DNA of 64,000 bases from Polaromonas sp. C04 (GTDB lineage: Bacteria > Pseudomonadota > Gammaproteobacteria > Burkholderiales > Burkholderiaceae_C). A program made the translations under genes and the position numbers. The notes below the pieces were generated by a model. It was not told where the DNA came from, did not search any database, and saw only the letters and a list, made by a program, of their open reading frames with translations. This document shows, piece after piece, positions 43,385-51,281 of this stretch (its first letter is position 1; each line of letters begins with the position of its first letter). The stretch lies in assembly GCF_002002705.1 (NCBI RefSeq), contig NZ_MUNS01000020.1, positions 310,001-374,000 on the forward strand, read 5' to 3'.

Positions 43385-44607
43385 GGCGTCTCCGTCAGCA
43401 ATTGTTTGATGAGCGGACACAAAATCGCCACCACTTCGTCCGCCTCGGCCGGGGTCATGATCAAGGGCGGCACCAGGCGGATTACGCTGTCGGCCGTGAC
43501 GCTGATCAACAACCCCTTGTCGGCACAGCGCTTGACCAGCTCGCCGCAGGGTTTGGCCAGTTCGACCCCGAGCATCAACCCCTGGCCGCGGATTTCCTTC
43601 ACGCCCTTGGGGTCGGCCAGCTCGGCGGCCAGCTCGCGGGCCAGCGCGGCCCTCAGATGCGCGCCTACCTTGACCGCGTTTTCCAGCAGGCCGTCTTCTT
43701 CCATGATGCGGATGGTCTCCACCCCGGCGCGCATCGCCAGCGGGTTGCCGCCGAAGGTGGTGCCGTGGTTGCCCGGCTGGAAAATATTCGCGGCTTTCGG
43801 GCCGGCCACCACCGCGCCGATCGGCACGCCCGAGCCCAGGCCCTTGGCCAGCGGCATCACGTCGGGCTTGATGCCGGCCCACTGGTGTGCGAACCACTTG
43901 CCGGTGCGGCCCATGCCGCACTGTACCTCGTCGATCATCAAGAGCCAGTCGTTCGCATCGCACAGCTGGCGCACCTGCTGCAGGTACTCGATGCGCATCG
44001 GGTTGATGCCGCCTTCGCCCTGGATGGTCTCGAAGAACACCGCCACCACGTTGGGGTTGCCGGCGGTGGCGGCCTTGAGCGCCTCGATGTCGTTCAGCGG
44101 AACCCGGATGAAGCCTTCCACCAGCGGGCCGAAGCCCTTTTGCACCTTCTCGTTGCCGGTGGCCGACAGCGTCGCGATGCTGCGGCCATGGAAGGCGTGC
44201 TCGTAGACCACGATCTCGGGCCGCTCGATGCCCTTGTCATGGCCGAACTTGCGCGCCAGCTTGAGCGCGGCCTCGTTCGCCTCAAGACCGGTGGAGCAGA
44301 AAAACACATTGGTCAGGCCCGACAGCTCCACCAGCTTCGCCGCCAGCTTTTCCTGGTTGGGCACATGGTAGTAGTTGGAGCTGTGGATGATCTTGCTGAT
44401 CTGGTCCTGCAGCGCGGGCACCAGCCGGGGGTGGTTGTGGCCCAGCGTGTTGACCGCAATGCCGCCCAGCGCATCGAGGTAGGGCTTGCCGTTGATGTCC
44501 CAGACGCGGCAGCCCTGCCCATGCGACAGCGCAATCGGCACCCGGGCGTAGGTGTTCATGGTGTGCGGGGAGGCGGCTTCGAGAAACGGGGGCACGGCAG
44601 CGTTCAT
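43381..44607 (-). CDS. argD: Acetylornithine aminotransferase
   Basis: A 408-residue class III PLP aminotransferase. Features: MNTYARVPIALSHGQGCRVW, GLEANEAALKLARKFG, MIDEVQCGMGRTGKWFA and the PLP Lys in LAKGLGSGVPIGAVV. It catalyses the acetylornithine step and may also serve in lysine synthesis. The ATG at 44607 (MNAAVPPFLE) fits homologues. Confidence 0.95.
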   Translation of the reverse strand: MNAAVPPFLEAASPHTMNTYARVPIALSHGQGCRVWDINGKPYLDALGGIAVNTLGHNHPRLVPALQDQISKIIHSSNYYHVPNQEKLAAKLVELSGLTNVFFCSTGLEANEAALKLARKFGHDKGIERPEIVVYEHAFHGRSIATLSATGNEKVQKGFGPLVEGFIRVPLNDIEALKAATAGNPNVVAVFFETIQGEGGINPMRIEYLQQVRQLCDANDWLLMIDEVQCGMGRTGKWFAHQWAGIKPDVMPLAKGLGSGVPIGAVVAGPKAANIFQPGNHGTTFGGNPLAMRAGVETIRIMEEDGLLENAVKVGAHLRAALARELAAELADPKGVKEIRGQGLMLGVELAKPCGELVKRCADKGLLISVTADSVIRLVPPLIMTPAEADEVVAILCPLIKQLLTETP

Positions 44608-44637
44608 GTCTTTCACTCCAAAGGGATTCCAAAACAG

Positions 44638-44664
44638 AACGGCCCAACGAGAAGTTGAGCCGTT
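44638..44664 (-). promoter_or_regulatory. Leader hairpin upstream of argD
   Basis: On the minus strand AACGGCTCAAC and GTTGGGCCGTT (10 of 11 pair, one G-T) enclose TTCTC, 30 bases before the argD ATG, followed by CTGTTTTGG. It could attenuate transcription or shape translation. Confidence 0.45.
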
Positions 44665-44747
44665 GAAGCACGATTTTAGGCGCACAGGCTATTTTGTTTT
44701 TTGACCATTGCGCATCACTGTGATGCGGCGGGCGGCCTGGGTTCAAG

Positions 44748-44759
44748 TCTTATATAAGA
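44748..44759. promoter_or_regulatory. TCTTATATAAGA palindrome in a divergent promoter region
   Basis: A perfect 12-base palindrome directly before a TACAAT hexamer (44760-44765), in the region between argD and the rightward DUF3579 gene. It resembles GntR-family operators that I recall from Burkholderiales promoters; the regulator is unknown. Confidence 0.5.
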
Positions 44760-44800
44760 TACAATAATTGTGCAGTGCAGCAAGGAGTGATCCTCCGGAA

Positions 44801-45145
44801 ATGCCGCTGTTCAACAGCCTTTGCCCGATGGCCACCAGTCCCACCAAAGAAGTCTTTATCCAGGGTATCACTCGCGATGGCAAGACCTTCCGCCCCAGCG
44901 ACTGGGCCGAGCGGCTGGCCGGCGTGATGAGTCCGTTTCGCCCTGGCGGGGCCAGGGCGGGCAGTCACCTGAGCTATTCGCCCTGGTGCTTTCCGACGAC
45001 GCTGGGCGGCGTGAAGTGCGTGGTGGTGAACCGTGACCTGCGCGACTACGACGTGATGGCCTGGGACTTCTGCCTGAACTTCGCCAGGGACAACGATCTG
45101 CAGACGATCGAGGCCTGCCTGCTGCCCGATCCGCCCAAAGCCTGA
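44801..45145 (+). CDS. DUF3579 family protein
   Basis: A 114-residue protein with the family core EVFIQGITRDGKTFRPSDW, then ERLAGVMS and DNDLQTIEACLLPD. The family is largely limited to betaproteobacteria and has no known function. ATG 44801 has AAGGAG about 13 bases upstream; the ATG at 44828 (MATSPTKEVFIQG) also matches homologues and is a fair alternative start. Confidence 0.8.
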   Translation: MPLFNSLCPMATSPTKEVFIQGITRDGKTFRPSDWAERLAGVMSPFRPGGARAGSHLSYSPWCFPTTLGGVKCVVVNRDLRDYDVMAWDFCLNFARDNDLQTIEACLLPDPPKA

Positions 45146-45166
45146 GCCCCGGCGGAATCCGGACAC

Positions 45167-45194
45167 AAAAAAGCCGTCTTTCGACGGCTTTTTT
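45167..45194. terminator. Bidirectional terminator between DUF3579 gene and rpsT
   Basis: GCCGTC-TTTC-GACGGC stem flanked by A6 and T6, usable by both converging genes. Confidence 0.88.
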
Positions 45195-45261
45195 GCTCTT
45201 TGCTTGAGCAGCGCACCCCACAAAACGGCGGACTGAAATCAGTCCGGGCGGTTTGCCTTGT

Positions 45262-45561
45262 TCAGGCGGCGGTGGCCAGGGCTTTCACCTTGGTGCTCAG
45301 GCGGCTCTTGTCGCGAGCGGCCTTGTTCTTGTGAAAGATGCCCTTGTCGGCCACGGTGTCCACCACGGCCTGCATCTTGCCAAACAGCTCGGTGGCCTTG
45401 GCTTTGTCCCCGGCGAGAACGGCTTTTTCGACGTTCTTCACCGCGGTGCGGTATTTGGAACGCAGCGAGGTGTTCGCGGCGTTGATCTTGACGTCCTGGC
45501 GGACGCGTTTGCGGCCCGACGCGAGGCGCGGGTTCTTCTTTTTGGGTTTGGCTGAGGCCAT
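45262..45561 (-). CDS. rpsT: 30S ribosomal protein S20
   Basis: A 99-residue basic protein starting [20 protein letters not shown] and containing [21 protein letters not shown]20 binds 16S rRNA early in assembly and is usually monocistronic, as here, transcribed divergently from murJ. Confidence 0.97.
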   Translation of the reverse strand: MASAKPKKKNPRLASGRKRVRQDVKINAANTSLRSKYRTAVKNVEKAVLAGDKAKATELFGKMQAVVDTVADKGIFHKNKAARDKSRLSTKVKALATAA

Positions 45562-45677
45562 AAGTCTGTTCCTTGTGTGTTAGGGGATGTTGCCAGCAAA
45601 GCCCTCAATTGTAGCAGTGCCGACGATTTTGGCTCCAGGGCACCGGTTGGCTGCGGCGCCCCAGCTACACTCGCCCG

Positions 45678-47237
45678 GTGTCTTTGCTCAAGTCTGCTTC
45701 CACTGTCTCCCTGCTGACCCTGGCTTCGCGCGTGACCGGCCTGGTGCGCGATGTGCTGTTTGCATCGGTGTACGGGGTCAGTCCGATGACGGACGCGTTC
45801 TACGTGGCCTTTCGCATTCCCAACCTGTTTCGCCGGGTGTTTGGCGAGGGGGCGTTCAGCCAGGCCTTTGTGCCGGTGCTGTCGGCCTGCAAGGCCGAGC
45901 ATGGCGACGCCGGCGCGCACGCGCTGATCGACCATGTCGCCACGCTCCTGACATGGGTGCTGCTGCTGGTGTGTGTGGCCGGCGTGGTGGGTGCGCCCGT
46001 GCTGGTCTGGGCCTTGGCCAGTGGCTTTGAGCAGCGAGGGTTCGACGCAACCGTGGTCATGACGCGCTGGATGTTCCCTTACATCGGCTTCATGTCCCTC
46101 GTGGCGCTGGCGGGGGGCATTCTGAACACCTGGCGCAAGTTTGCGATGCCGGCGGTGTCGCCCGTGTTGCTGAACGTGGCCCTTATCCTGGCCATCGTGG
46201 TGGCCAGCCCGCTGTTCAAGCGCTATGGCATAGAGCCGATTTACTCCCAATGCGTGGGCGTGATGCTGGGCGGTGTCCTGCAGCTGTGGGTGCAATGGGT
46301 CGCACTCAAACGCCTGGGCATGCTGCCCCGCCTGGGGTGCAGCATGGCGGCCATGAAGGCCGCCTGGGCGGACCCTGGCACCCGCAAGGTCCTGCGCCTG
46401 ATGGGCCCGGCGCTGCTGGGCGTGAGCGTGGCGCAGATATCGCTGCTGATTAACACCCAGATCGCCTCGCACCTGGCACCTGGCAGCGTGACCTGGATCA
46501 CCAATGCCGACCGGCTCATGGAGTTCCCCACGGCCATGCTGGGCGTCGCGCTGGGCGTGGTGCTGATGCCGCAGCTGGCGGCGGCCCAGGCCAGCCGCAA
46601 CGACCTTGAATATTCGGCCATGCTGGACTGGGGCCTGCGCCTGGTGGTCCTGCTGTCGGTGCCCTGCGCCGTCGGCTTGCTGCTGTTTGCCAGGCCGCTG
46701 GTGGCGACGCTGTTTGACTACCGGGCCTTCACCGCACTGGACGTCGGGCGTACCGCTGCCGCCCTGATGAATTACGGCGTGGGACTGCTCGGCATCGTGG
46801 CCATCAAGATACTGGCTCCCGGCTTCTATGCGCGCCAGGACACCGCCACGCCCATGCGCATTGCGGCGTGCGTGCTGGTGTTCGTCCAGGTGCTGAATTA
46901 TTTTCTGGTGCCGTCGCTGCAGCATGCGGCGCTGACGCTGTCGATCAGCATCGGCGCGCTGGTCAATGCGCTGTGGTTGCTGGCGATCCTGGTGCGGCGC
47001 GGCAGCTACCGGCCGTTGCCGGGCTGGGGCGTGTATTTGATGCAGGTGATTGCGGCCAGCGCCTTGCTCGCCGTGTTCTTGATGTGGGGCGCCAGCGCTT
47101 TCGACTGGACCGGGTTGCGCGCCGAAAAATTCAAGAGAATTTGGCTGCTAGCCCTTATGCTATCTTCGTCTTCTGCTATTTATTTTGTAGCGCTGTGGGG
47201 CGCCGGCCTGAGAGTCCGCAAACTCCTGCGGCATTGA
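45678..47237 (+). CDS. murJ: Lipid II flippase MurJ
   Basis: A 519-residue inner-membrane protein with about 14 membrane segments that flips lipid II for peptidoglycan synthesis. It starts (GTG) SLLKSASTVSLLTLASRVTG and has FRIPNLFRRVFGEGAFSQAF, the MurJ signature. The final membrane segment (ALMLSSSSAIYFVALW) is encoded by a copy of dispersed repeat family A, so its end differs in origin from the rest. Confidence 0.95.
   Translation: MSLLKSASTVSLLTLASRVTGLVRDVLFASVYGVSPMTDAFYVAFRIPNLFRRVFGEGAFSQAFVPVLSACKAEHGDAGAHALIDHVATLLTWVLLLVCVAGVVGAPVLVWALASGFEQRGFDATVVMTRWMFPYIGFMSLVALAGGILNTWRKFAMPAVSPVLLNVALILAIVVASPLFKRYGIEPIYSQCVGVMLGGVLQLWVQWVALKRLGMLPRLGCSMAAMKAAWADPGTRKVLRLMGPALLGVSVAQISLLINTQIASHLAPGSVTWITNADRLMEFPTAMLGVALGVVLMPQLAAAQASRNDLEYSAMLDWGLRLVVLLSVPCAVGLLLFARPLVATLFDYRAFTALDVGRTAAALMNYGVGLLGIVAIKILAPGFYARQDTATPMRIAACVLVFVQVLNYFLVPSLQHAALTLSISIGALVNALWLLAILVRRGSYRPLPGWGVYLMQVIAASALLAVFLMWGASAFDWTGLRAEKFKRIWLLALMLSSSSAIYFVALWGAGLRVRKLLRH
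47134..47193 (-). repeat. Dispersed repeat family A, copy inside the murJ 3' end
   Basis: Minus strand: CTACAAAATAAATAGCAG, spacer, GCATAAGGGCTAGCAGCC, AAATTCTCT. Plus-strand translation gives the last MurJ membrane helix. Confidence 0.7.
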
Positions 47238-47390
47238 GGGGCGAACGCCACAGGGCCGCGGGTTATCACGAACAAGACGTGAATGGATTTTCGGGGAAAA
47301 TAAAATCAATGTAACAACGGCTGCGCTGACCCCTCGTGCGATCGGTCTGCCAGCCGTGCCTCGTTGGGCATTCACAGGCGAAGAATAAAC

Positions 47391-48401
47391 ATGGCTGATG
47401 AACGGTTGCTGGACTTGTACCGGCTGATGCGGCGTATCCGCGCCTTTGAAGATGCCGCCGAAATTGCCAGCCAGGGCGGCGTCGCCGCCTGGGGTCTGGC
47501 CGCGTCCTCCAAGCCCGCGCTGGTGCGCGGCCCCTTGCATTTGTCCACGGGCCAGGAAGCGGTAGCGGCCGGGGTCTGCATCAGCCTGCAAAAAGAAGAC
47601 CTGCTGACCTCCACGCATCGCGGCCATGGCCACACGCTGGCCAAAGGGGCCGGTAGCAGCCGCATGATGTGCGAGCTGTTCGGCCGCGCCACGGGCTACA
47701 ACAAGGGCAAGGGCGGCTCCATGCATATCGCCGATTTTTCGGTGGGCATGCTGGGCGCGAACGGCGTGGTGGCGGCCGGCATCCCGATCGCCACGGGCGC
47801 GGCGCATGCGCTCAAGATCCGCAAACAGCCCCATGTCGTGGCCTGCTTTTTTGGCGATGGGGCCGCCAACCGAGGGCCTTTTCTGGAGGGACTGAACTGG
47901 GCGCAGGTCTATCAGCTGCCGGTGTTGTTCGTCTGTGAAGACAACCGCATTTCTGCGACGACGCCCACGGACACCATGACGGCGGGGGAGGGCGTCTCGG
48001 CGCGCGCCAGGGCGCTGGCGATTCCGTCGCTCAAGGTGGACGGCAATGACGTGGAAGCCGTGGACCAGGCCGCCGCACGGTTGATCGCGGAAGTCCGCGG
48101 CGGTGGCGGCCCGCGTTTTCTGCACGCGGTGACCTATCGTTTCAAGGGGCATGTCTCGGTCGATCCCGGCACCTACCGGGACCCCGGGGAAGTCGCGGCG
48201 GCCAAGCTCGCCGGCCCGCTGCGGCTTGCCGCCGGCAAGCTGATCGCCCGCGGCGTGAGTCAGGCGGTGATCGACCGGATCGACGCCGAAGCCCAGGCCG
48301 AAATCGAACATGCGCTGCAGGTCGCGGAGGCAGCGCCCTGGCCCGAGGCCAGCGCCGCCTACGAGGACATCCTCAACACCGGCGCGGGGATGTGGCAATG
48401 A
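47391..48401 (+). CDS. Thiamine-dependent dehydrogenase E1 alpha subunit (PdhA/AcoA-like)
   Basis: A 336-residue protein. TPP-binding motif FFGDGAANRGPFLEGLN...CEDN, THRGHGHTLAKG and GGSMHIADF are as in pyruvate or acetoin dehydrogenase E1 alpha. No E2 or E3 gene follows; instead an SDR and a TRAP transporter do, so the true substrate may be an acetoin- or 2-oxoacid-like compound brought in by the transporter. The stop overlaps the E1 beta start (ATGA). Confidence 0.88.
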   Translation: MADERLLDLYRLMRRIRAFEDAAEIASQGGVAAWGLAASSKPALVRGPLHLSTGQEAVAAGVCISLQKEDLLTSTHRGHGHTLAKGAGSSRMMCELFGRATGYNKGKGGSMHIADFSVGMLGANGVVAAGIPIATGAAHALKIRKQPHVVACFFGDGAANRGPFLEGLNWAQVYQLPVLFVCEDNRISATTPTDTMTAGEGVSARARALAIPSLKVDGNDVEAVDQAAARLIAEVRGGGGPRFLHAVTYRFKGHVSVDPGTYRDPGEVAAAKLAGPLRLAAGKLIARGVSQAVIDRIDAEAQAEIEHALQVAEAAPWPEASAAYEDILNTGAGMWQ

Positions 48402-49366
48402 GCGAAAAAATGACCTATGCCCAGGCTGCGTGCCTGGCGTTGCAGGAAGCGATGCGCGCCGATCCCCGCGTCGTGGCGCTGGGCGAGGACTTGGGGCGCG
48501 GCGGCGTGTTCGGCCAGTACCGCGGCCTGCCGCAGGAGTTCGGCCCCGAGCGCGTCATCGACACGCCGATTTCCGAGGCCAACATCATGGGTGCGGCCGT
48601 GGGCATGGCACTGGCCGGCTTGCGCCCGGTGGTGGAAATGCGCGTGATCGATTTCGCGCTCTGTGCGATGGACGAGATCGTCAACCAGGCCGCCAAGAAC
48701 CGCTACATGTTTGGCGGGCAGGGGCGGGTGCCGCTGGTCGCGCGCATGCCGATCGGCATCTGGTCTGCCTCGGCCGCGCAGCATTCGCAATCGCTGGAGG
48801 CGTGGTTCACGCACATGCCCGGTCTGGTCGTGGTGACGCCCGCGACGCCGCAGGACAACTACGGTTTGCTCAAGGCCTCGCTGGCCTCGGGCGACCCCGT
48901 GATCTATATGGAGCACAAGGAGCTGTGGGGGCTGGAGGGCGAGGTGATCGCCGGCGAGGAGGTTCCGCTGGGGCAGGCCAGGCGCCTGGTTCAAGGCCAC
49001 GACCTGACCATCGTGACCTGGTCGCGCGGCGTCGGCGTCACCCTGCAGGCGCTGGCGTTGCCGGCGCTGGCAGGCATCCGTGCGGACGTCATCGACCTGC
49101 GCACCTTGTGGCCCTGGGACAAGGATGCGGTGTACCAATCGGTCGCCAAGACCGGGCGTTTGCTGGTGGTGCACGAGGCGGTCCAGGCATCGGGATTCGG
49201 GGCGGAAATTGCGGCGAGCGCGGCACAGGAGACCGGCTGCCGGGTCCGGCGTCTGGGCGCGCCGCGCATTCCAGTGGGTTACGCCCAGGTGCTCGAAAAC
49301 GAGGCGCGCCTGACCCCTGAAAAAATCGCCGGCGCCGTGCACGCGCTGCTGGCCCAACTTCACTGA
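48398..49366 (+). CDS. Thiamine-dependent dehydrogenase E1 beta subunit (PdhB/AcoB-like)
   Basis: A 322-residue partner of the preceding gene. Characteristic segments are VALGEDLGRGGVFGQYRGLP, RVIDTPISEANIMGAAVGMA, MDEIVNQAAKNRYMFGGQ and the C-terminal VIDLRTLWPWDKDAV with LLVVHEAVQASGFGAEI. Together the two form the alpha2beta2 decarboxylase. Confidence 0.9.
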   Translation: MSEKMTYAQAACLALQEAMRADPRVVALGEDLGRGGVFGQYRGLPQEFGPERVIDTPISEANIMGAAVGMALAGLRPVVEMRVIDFALCAMDEIVNQAAKNRYMFGGQGRVPLVARMPIGIWSASAAQHSQSLEAWFTHMPGLVVVTPATPQDNYGLLKASLASGDPVIYMEHKELWGLEGEVIAGEEVPLGQARRLVQGHDLTIVTWSRGVGVTLQALALPALAGIRADVIDLRTLWPWDKDAVYQSVAKTGRLLVVHEAVQASGFGAEIAASAAQETGCRVRRLGAPRIPVGYAQVLENEARLTPEKIAGAVHALLAQLH

Positions 49367-49378
49367 AGGAGCATCCTC

Positions 49379-50125
49379 ATGGCTGACAAGCGCAAGGCGA
49401 TCGTCACGGGGGCGGCCAGTGGCATCGGTGCCGCCACGCTGCTGGAGCTGGCGCGCACGGGCTACGACGTCGTGGGCCTGGACATCAACGAAAGCGGCGT
49501 GCTGCAGGTCGCGCAGCGTGCCAGCGCCTTTGGTGGACGCAGTCTGGGGCTCGGTGTCGATGTCGCCGACGAGGCCGCCCTGGTGGCAGCATTTGCCCGG
49601 GCCTGCGAATGGCTGGGCGGGCTCGACGCCCTCACGACCTGCGCCGGCGTGGCGGACACCACGCCATTCATGGACATCACGGTGGACACGTTTCGCGAGG
49701 TGTACGCCGTCAACGTCATTGGCACCTTTGTGTGTCTGCGCGAAGCGGCCCGGTACATGCAGCCCGGCGGGCGTATTTGCACCGTGGCCAGCGTGGCGGG
49801 TCTGCGCGGCGGCGGCCTCTCGGGTACCGCGGCTTATGCCGCCAGCAAGGGCGGTGTGCTGGCGTTGACCAAGAACGCCGCGCGGGCGCTGGCCGACAGG
49901 GGCATCAGCGTGAACACCGTCGCGCCTGGCGCGACCCTCACGCCGATGATCGAAGAGGCCTGGAAGAACGAGGCGCACCGCAAGCGTGTCGAGGGCATGG
50001 CGGTGCAAAACCGGACCGCGGCGCCCGAGGAAATCGCCAAGAGCATTGCCTTCCTGCTGTCGCCCGACGCCTCGATCGTGACCGGCGCGACACTGGTGGC
50101 CGATGGCGGTCTGGTCATGTACTAG
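49379..50125 (+). CDS. Short-chain dehydrogenase/reductase
   Basis: A 248-residue SDR. NAD(P) motif TGAASGIGAAT, the Asp of VGLDINE favouring NAD(H), catalytic Ser in VASVAGLRGGG, and the YxxxK motif AAYAASKGG. RBS GAAGGAG is 9 bases before the ATG. Located 12 bases after E1 beta, it likely oxidises or reduces a hydroxyl of the same catabolic compound. Confidence 0.9.
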   Translation: MADKRKAIVTGAASGIGAATLLELARTGYDVVGLDINESGVLQVAQRASAFGGRSLGLGVDVADEAALVAAFARACEWLGGLDALTTCAGVADTTPFMDITVDTFREVYAVNVIGTFVCLREAARYMQPGGRICTVASVAGLRGGGLSGTAAYAASKGGVLALTKNAARALADRGISVNTVAPGATLTPMIEEAWKNEAHRKRVEGMAVQNRTAAPEEIAKSIAFLLSPDASIVTGATLVADGGLVMY

Positions 50126-50175
50126 ACTGTGCGTCCACCTATTATTTTCATCAAAAATAAACTGGAGACATCACC

Positions 50176-51213
50176 ATGACTGCTGCATCCAACCCAATCA
50201 CCACCATCCCGCGTCGCACCTTTATCCAGGGTGCCGCCGGCATCGGGGCGCTGGCCTCCCTCGGGCAACCGGTCTTCGCGCAAACCGCCGAATTCACGCT
50301 GAAGTGGGCCAACAATATCCCGGCAACGCATCCGTCGACCATTCGCATTCGCGAGGCGGCCGACGCAATCAAAAAAGAGACCAATGGCCGGGTCGATATC
50401 CAGGTGTTCCCCAACAACCAGCTGGGCGGCGATACCGACATGCTGTCGCAGGTGCGCTCGGGAGCCATCGACATCTTCCCGCTGTCCGGCCTGATTCTGC
50501 AGACGCTGGTGCCGGTGGCCGGCATCAACGGCCTGGCCTTTGCCTTCAAGGACTATCCAACGGTCTGGGCCGCCATGGACGGCGACCTGGGTGCGTACAT
50601 CCGTGGAGCCATCGACAAGGTCAATCTGCACACCTTCGACAAGTGTCTGGACAATGGCTATCGCAACATCACCACATCGACCAAACCCATCAACACGGCG
50701 GCCGACCTCAAGGGATTCAAGATCCGGGTGCCCGTGAGCCCCCTGTGGACGTCGATGTTCAAGGCCTTTGGCGCCGCGCCCACGGGCATCAATTTCAGCG
50801 AGGTGTACTCGGCGCTGCAGACCAAGGTCGTGGAAGGCCAGGAGAACCCGCTGGCCATCATCGAGATTGCCAAGCTCTATGAAGTGCAAAAATACTGCTC
50901 GATGACGCGCCACATGTGGGACGGCCAGTGGATTCTGGCCAACGGGAAACGCTGGAACTCGCTGCCCAGGGACATCCAGGCCGTGATCAACAAAAATGTC
51001 GCCCTGGCCGTGGAGAAGCAGCGCGACGACATCCGCCGCCTCGACAACAGCGTGGAGGCCCAGCTCAAGGCCAAGGGCATGATTTTCAACGACCCCGATC
51101 CCAAGTCGTTCCGCGAGACCTTGTCCAAGGCCGGCTTCTACCAGGATTGGCGCAAGAAATTCGGTGACGAGGCGATGTCCAAACTGGAAAAATACTCCGG
51201 CAAGCTGGCCTGA
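50176..51213 (+). CDS. dctP: TRAP transporter substrate-binding protein (DctP)
   Basis: A 345-residue periplasmic binding protein. The signal peptide PRRTFIQGAAGIGALASL contains twin arginines and may use the Tat route. The mature part has LKWANNIPATHPSTIRIREA, the DctP substrate Arg in FKIRVPVSPLW, and EVYSALQTKVVEGQENP. Upstream AACTGGAGACATC serves as RBS. Ligands of DctP proteins are usually organic acids. Confidence 0.93.
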   Translation: MTAASNPITTIPRRTFIQGAAGIGALASLGQPVFAQTAEFTLKWANNIPATHPSTIRIREAADAIKKETNGRVDIQVFPNNQLGGDTDMLSQVRSGAIDIFPLSGLILQTLVPVAGINGLAFAFKDYPTVWAAMDGDLGAYIRGAIDKVNLHTFDKCLDNGYRNITTSTKPINTAADLKGFKIRVPVSPLWTSMFKAFGAAPTGINFSEVYSALQTKVVEGQENPLAIIEIAKLYEVQKYCSMTRHMWDGQWILANGKRWNSLPRDIQAVINKNVALAVEKQRDDIRRLDNSVEAQLKAKGMIFNDPDPKSFRETLSKAGFYQDWRKKFGDEAMSKLEKYSGKLA

Positions 51214-51281
51214 ACCGCCCGCGACGGTTCGCAGGCCCGCCCTGGCTTCCACGCCACGCGGGCCTGATTTTTGGGCTCTCC

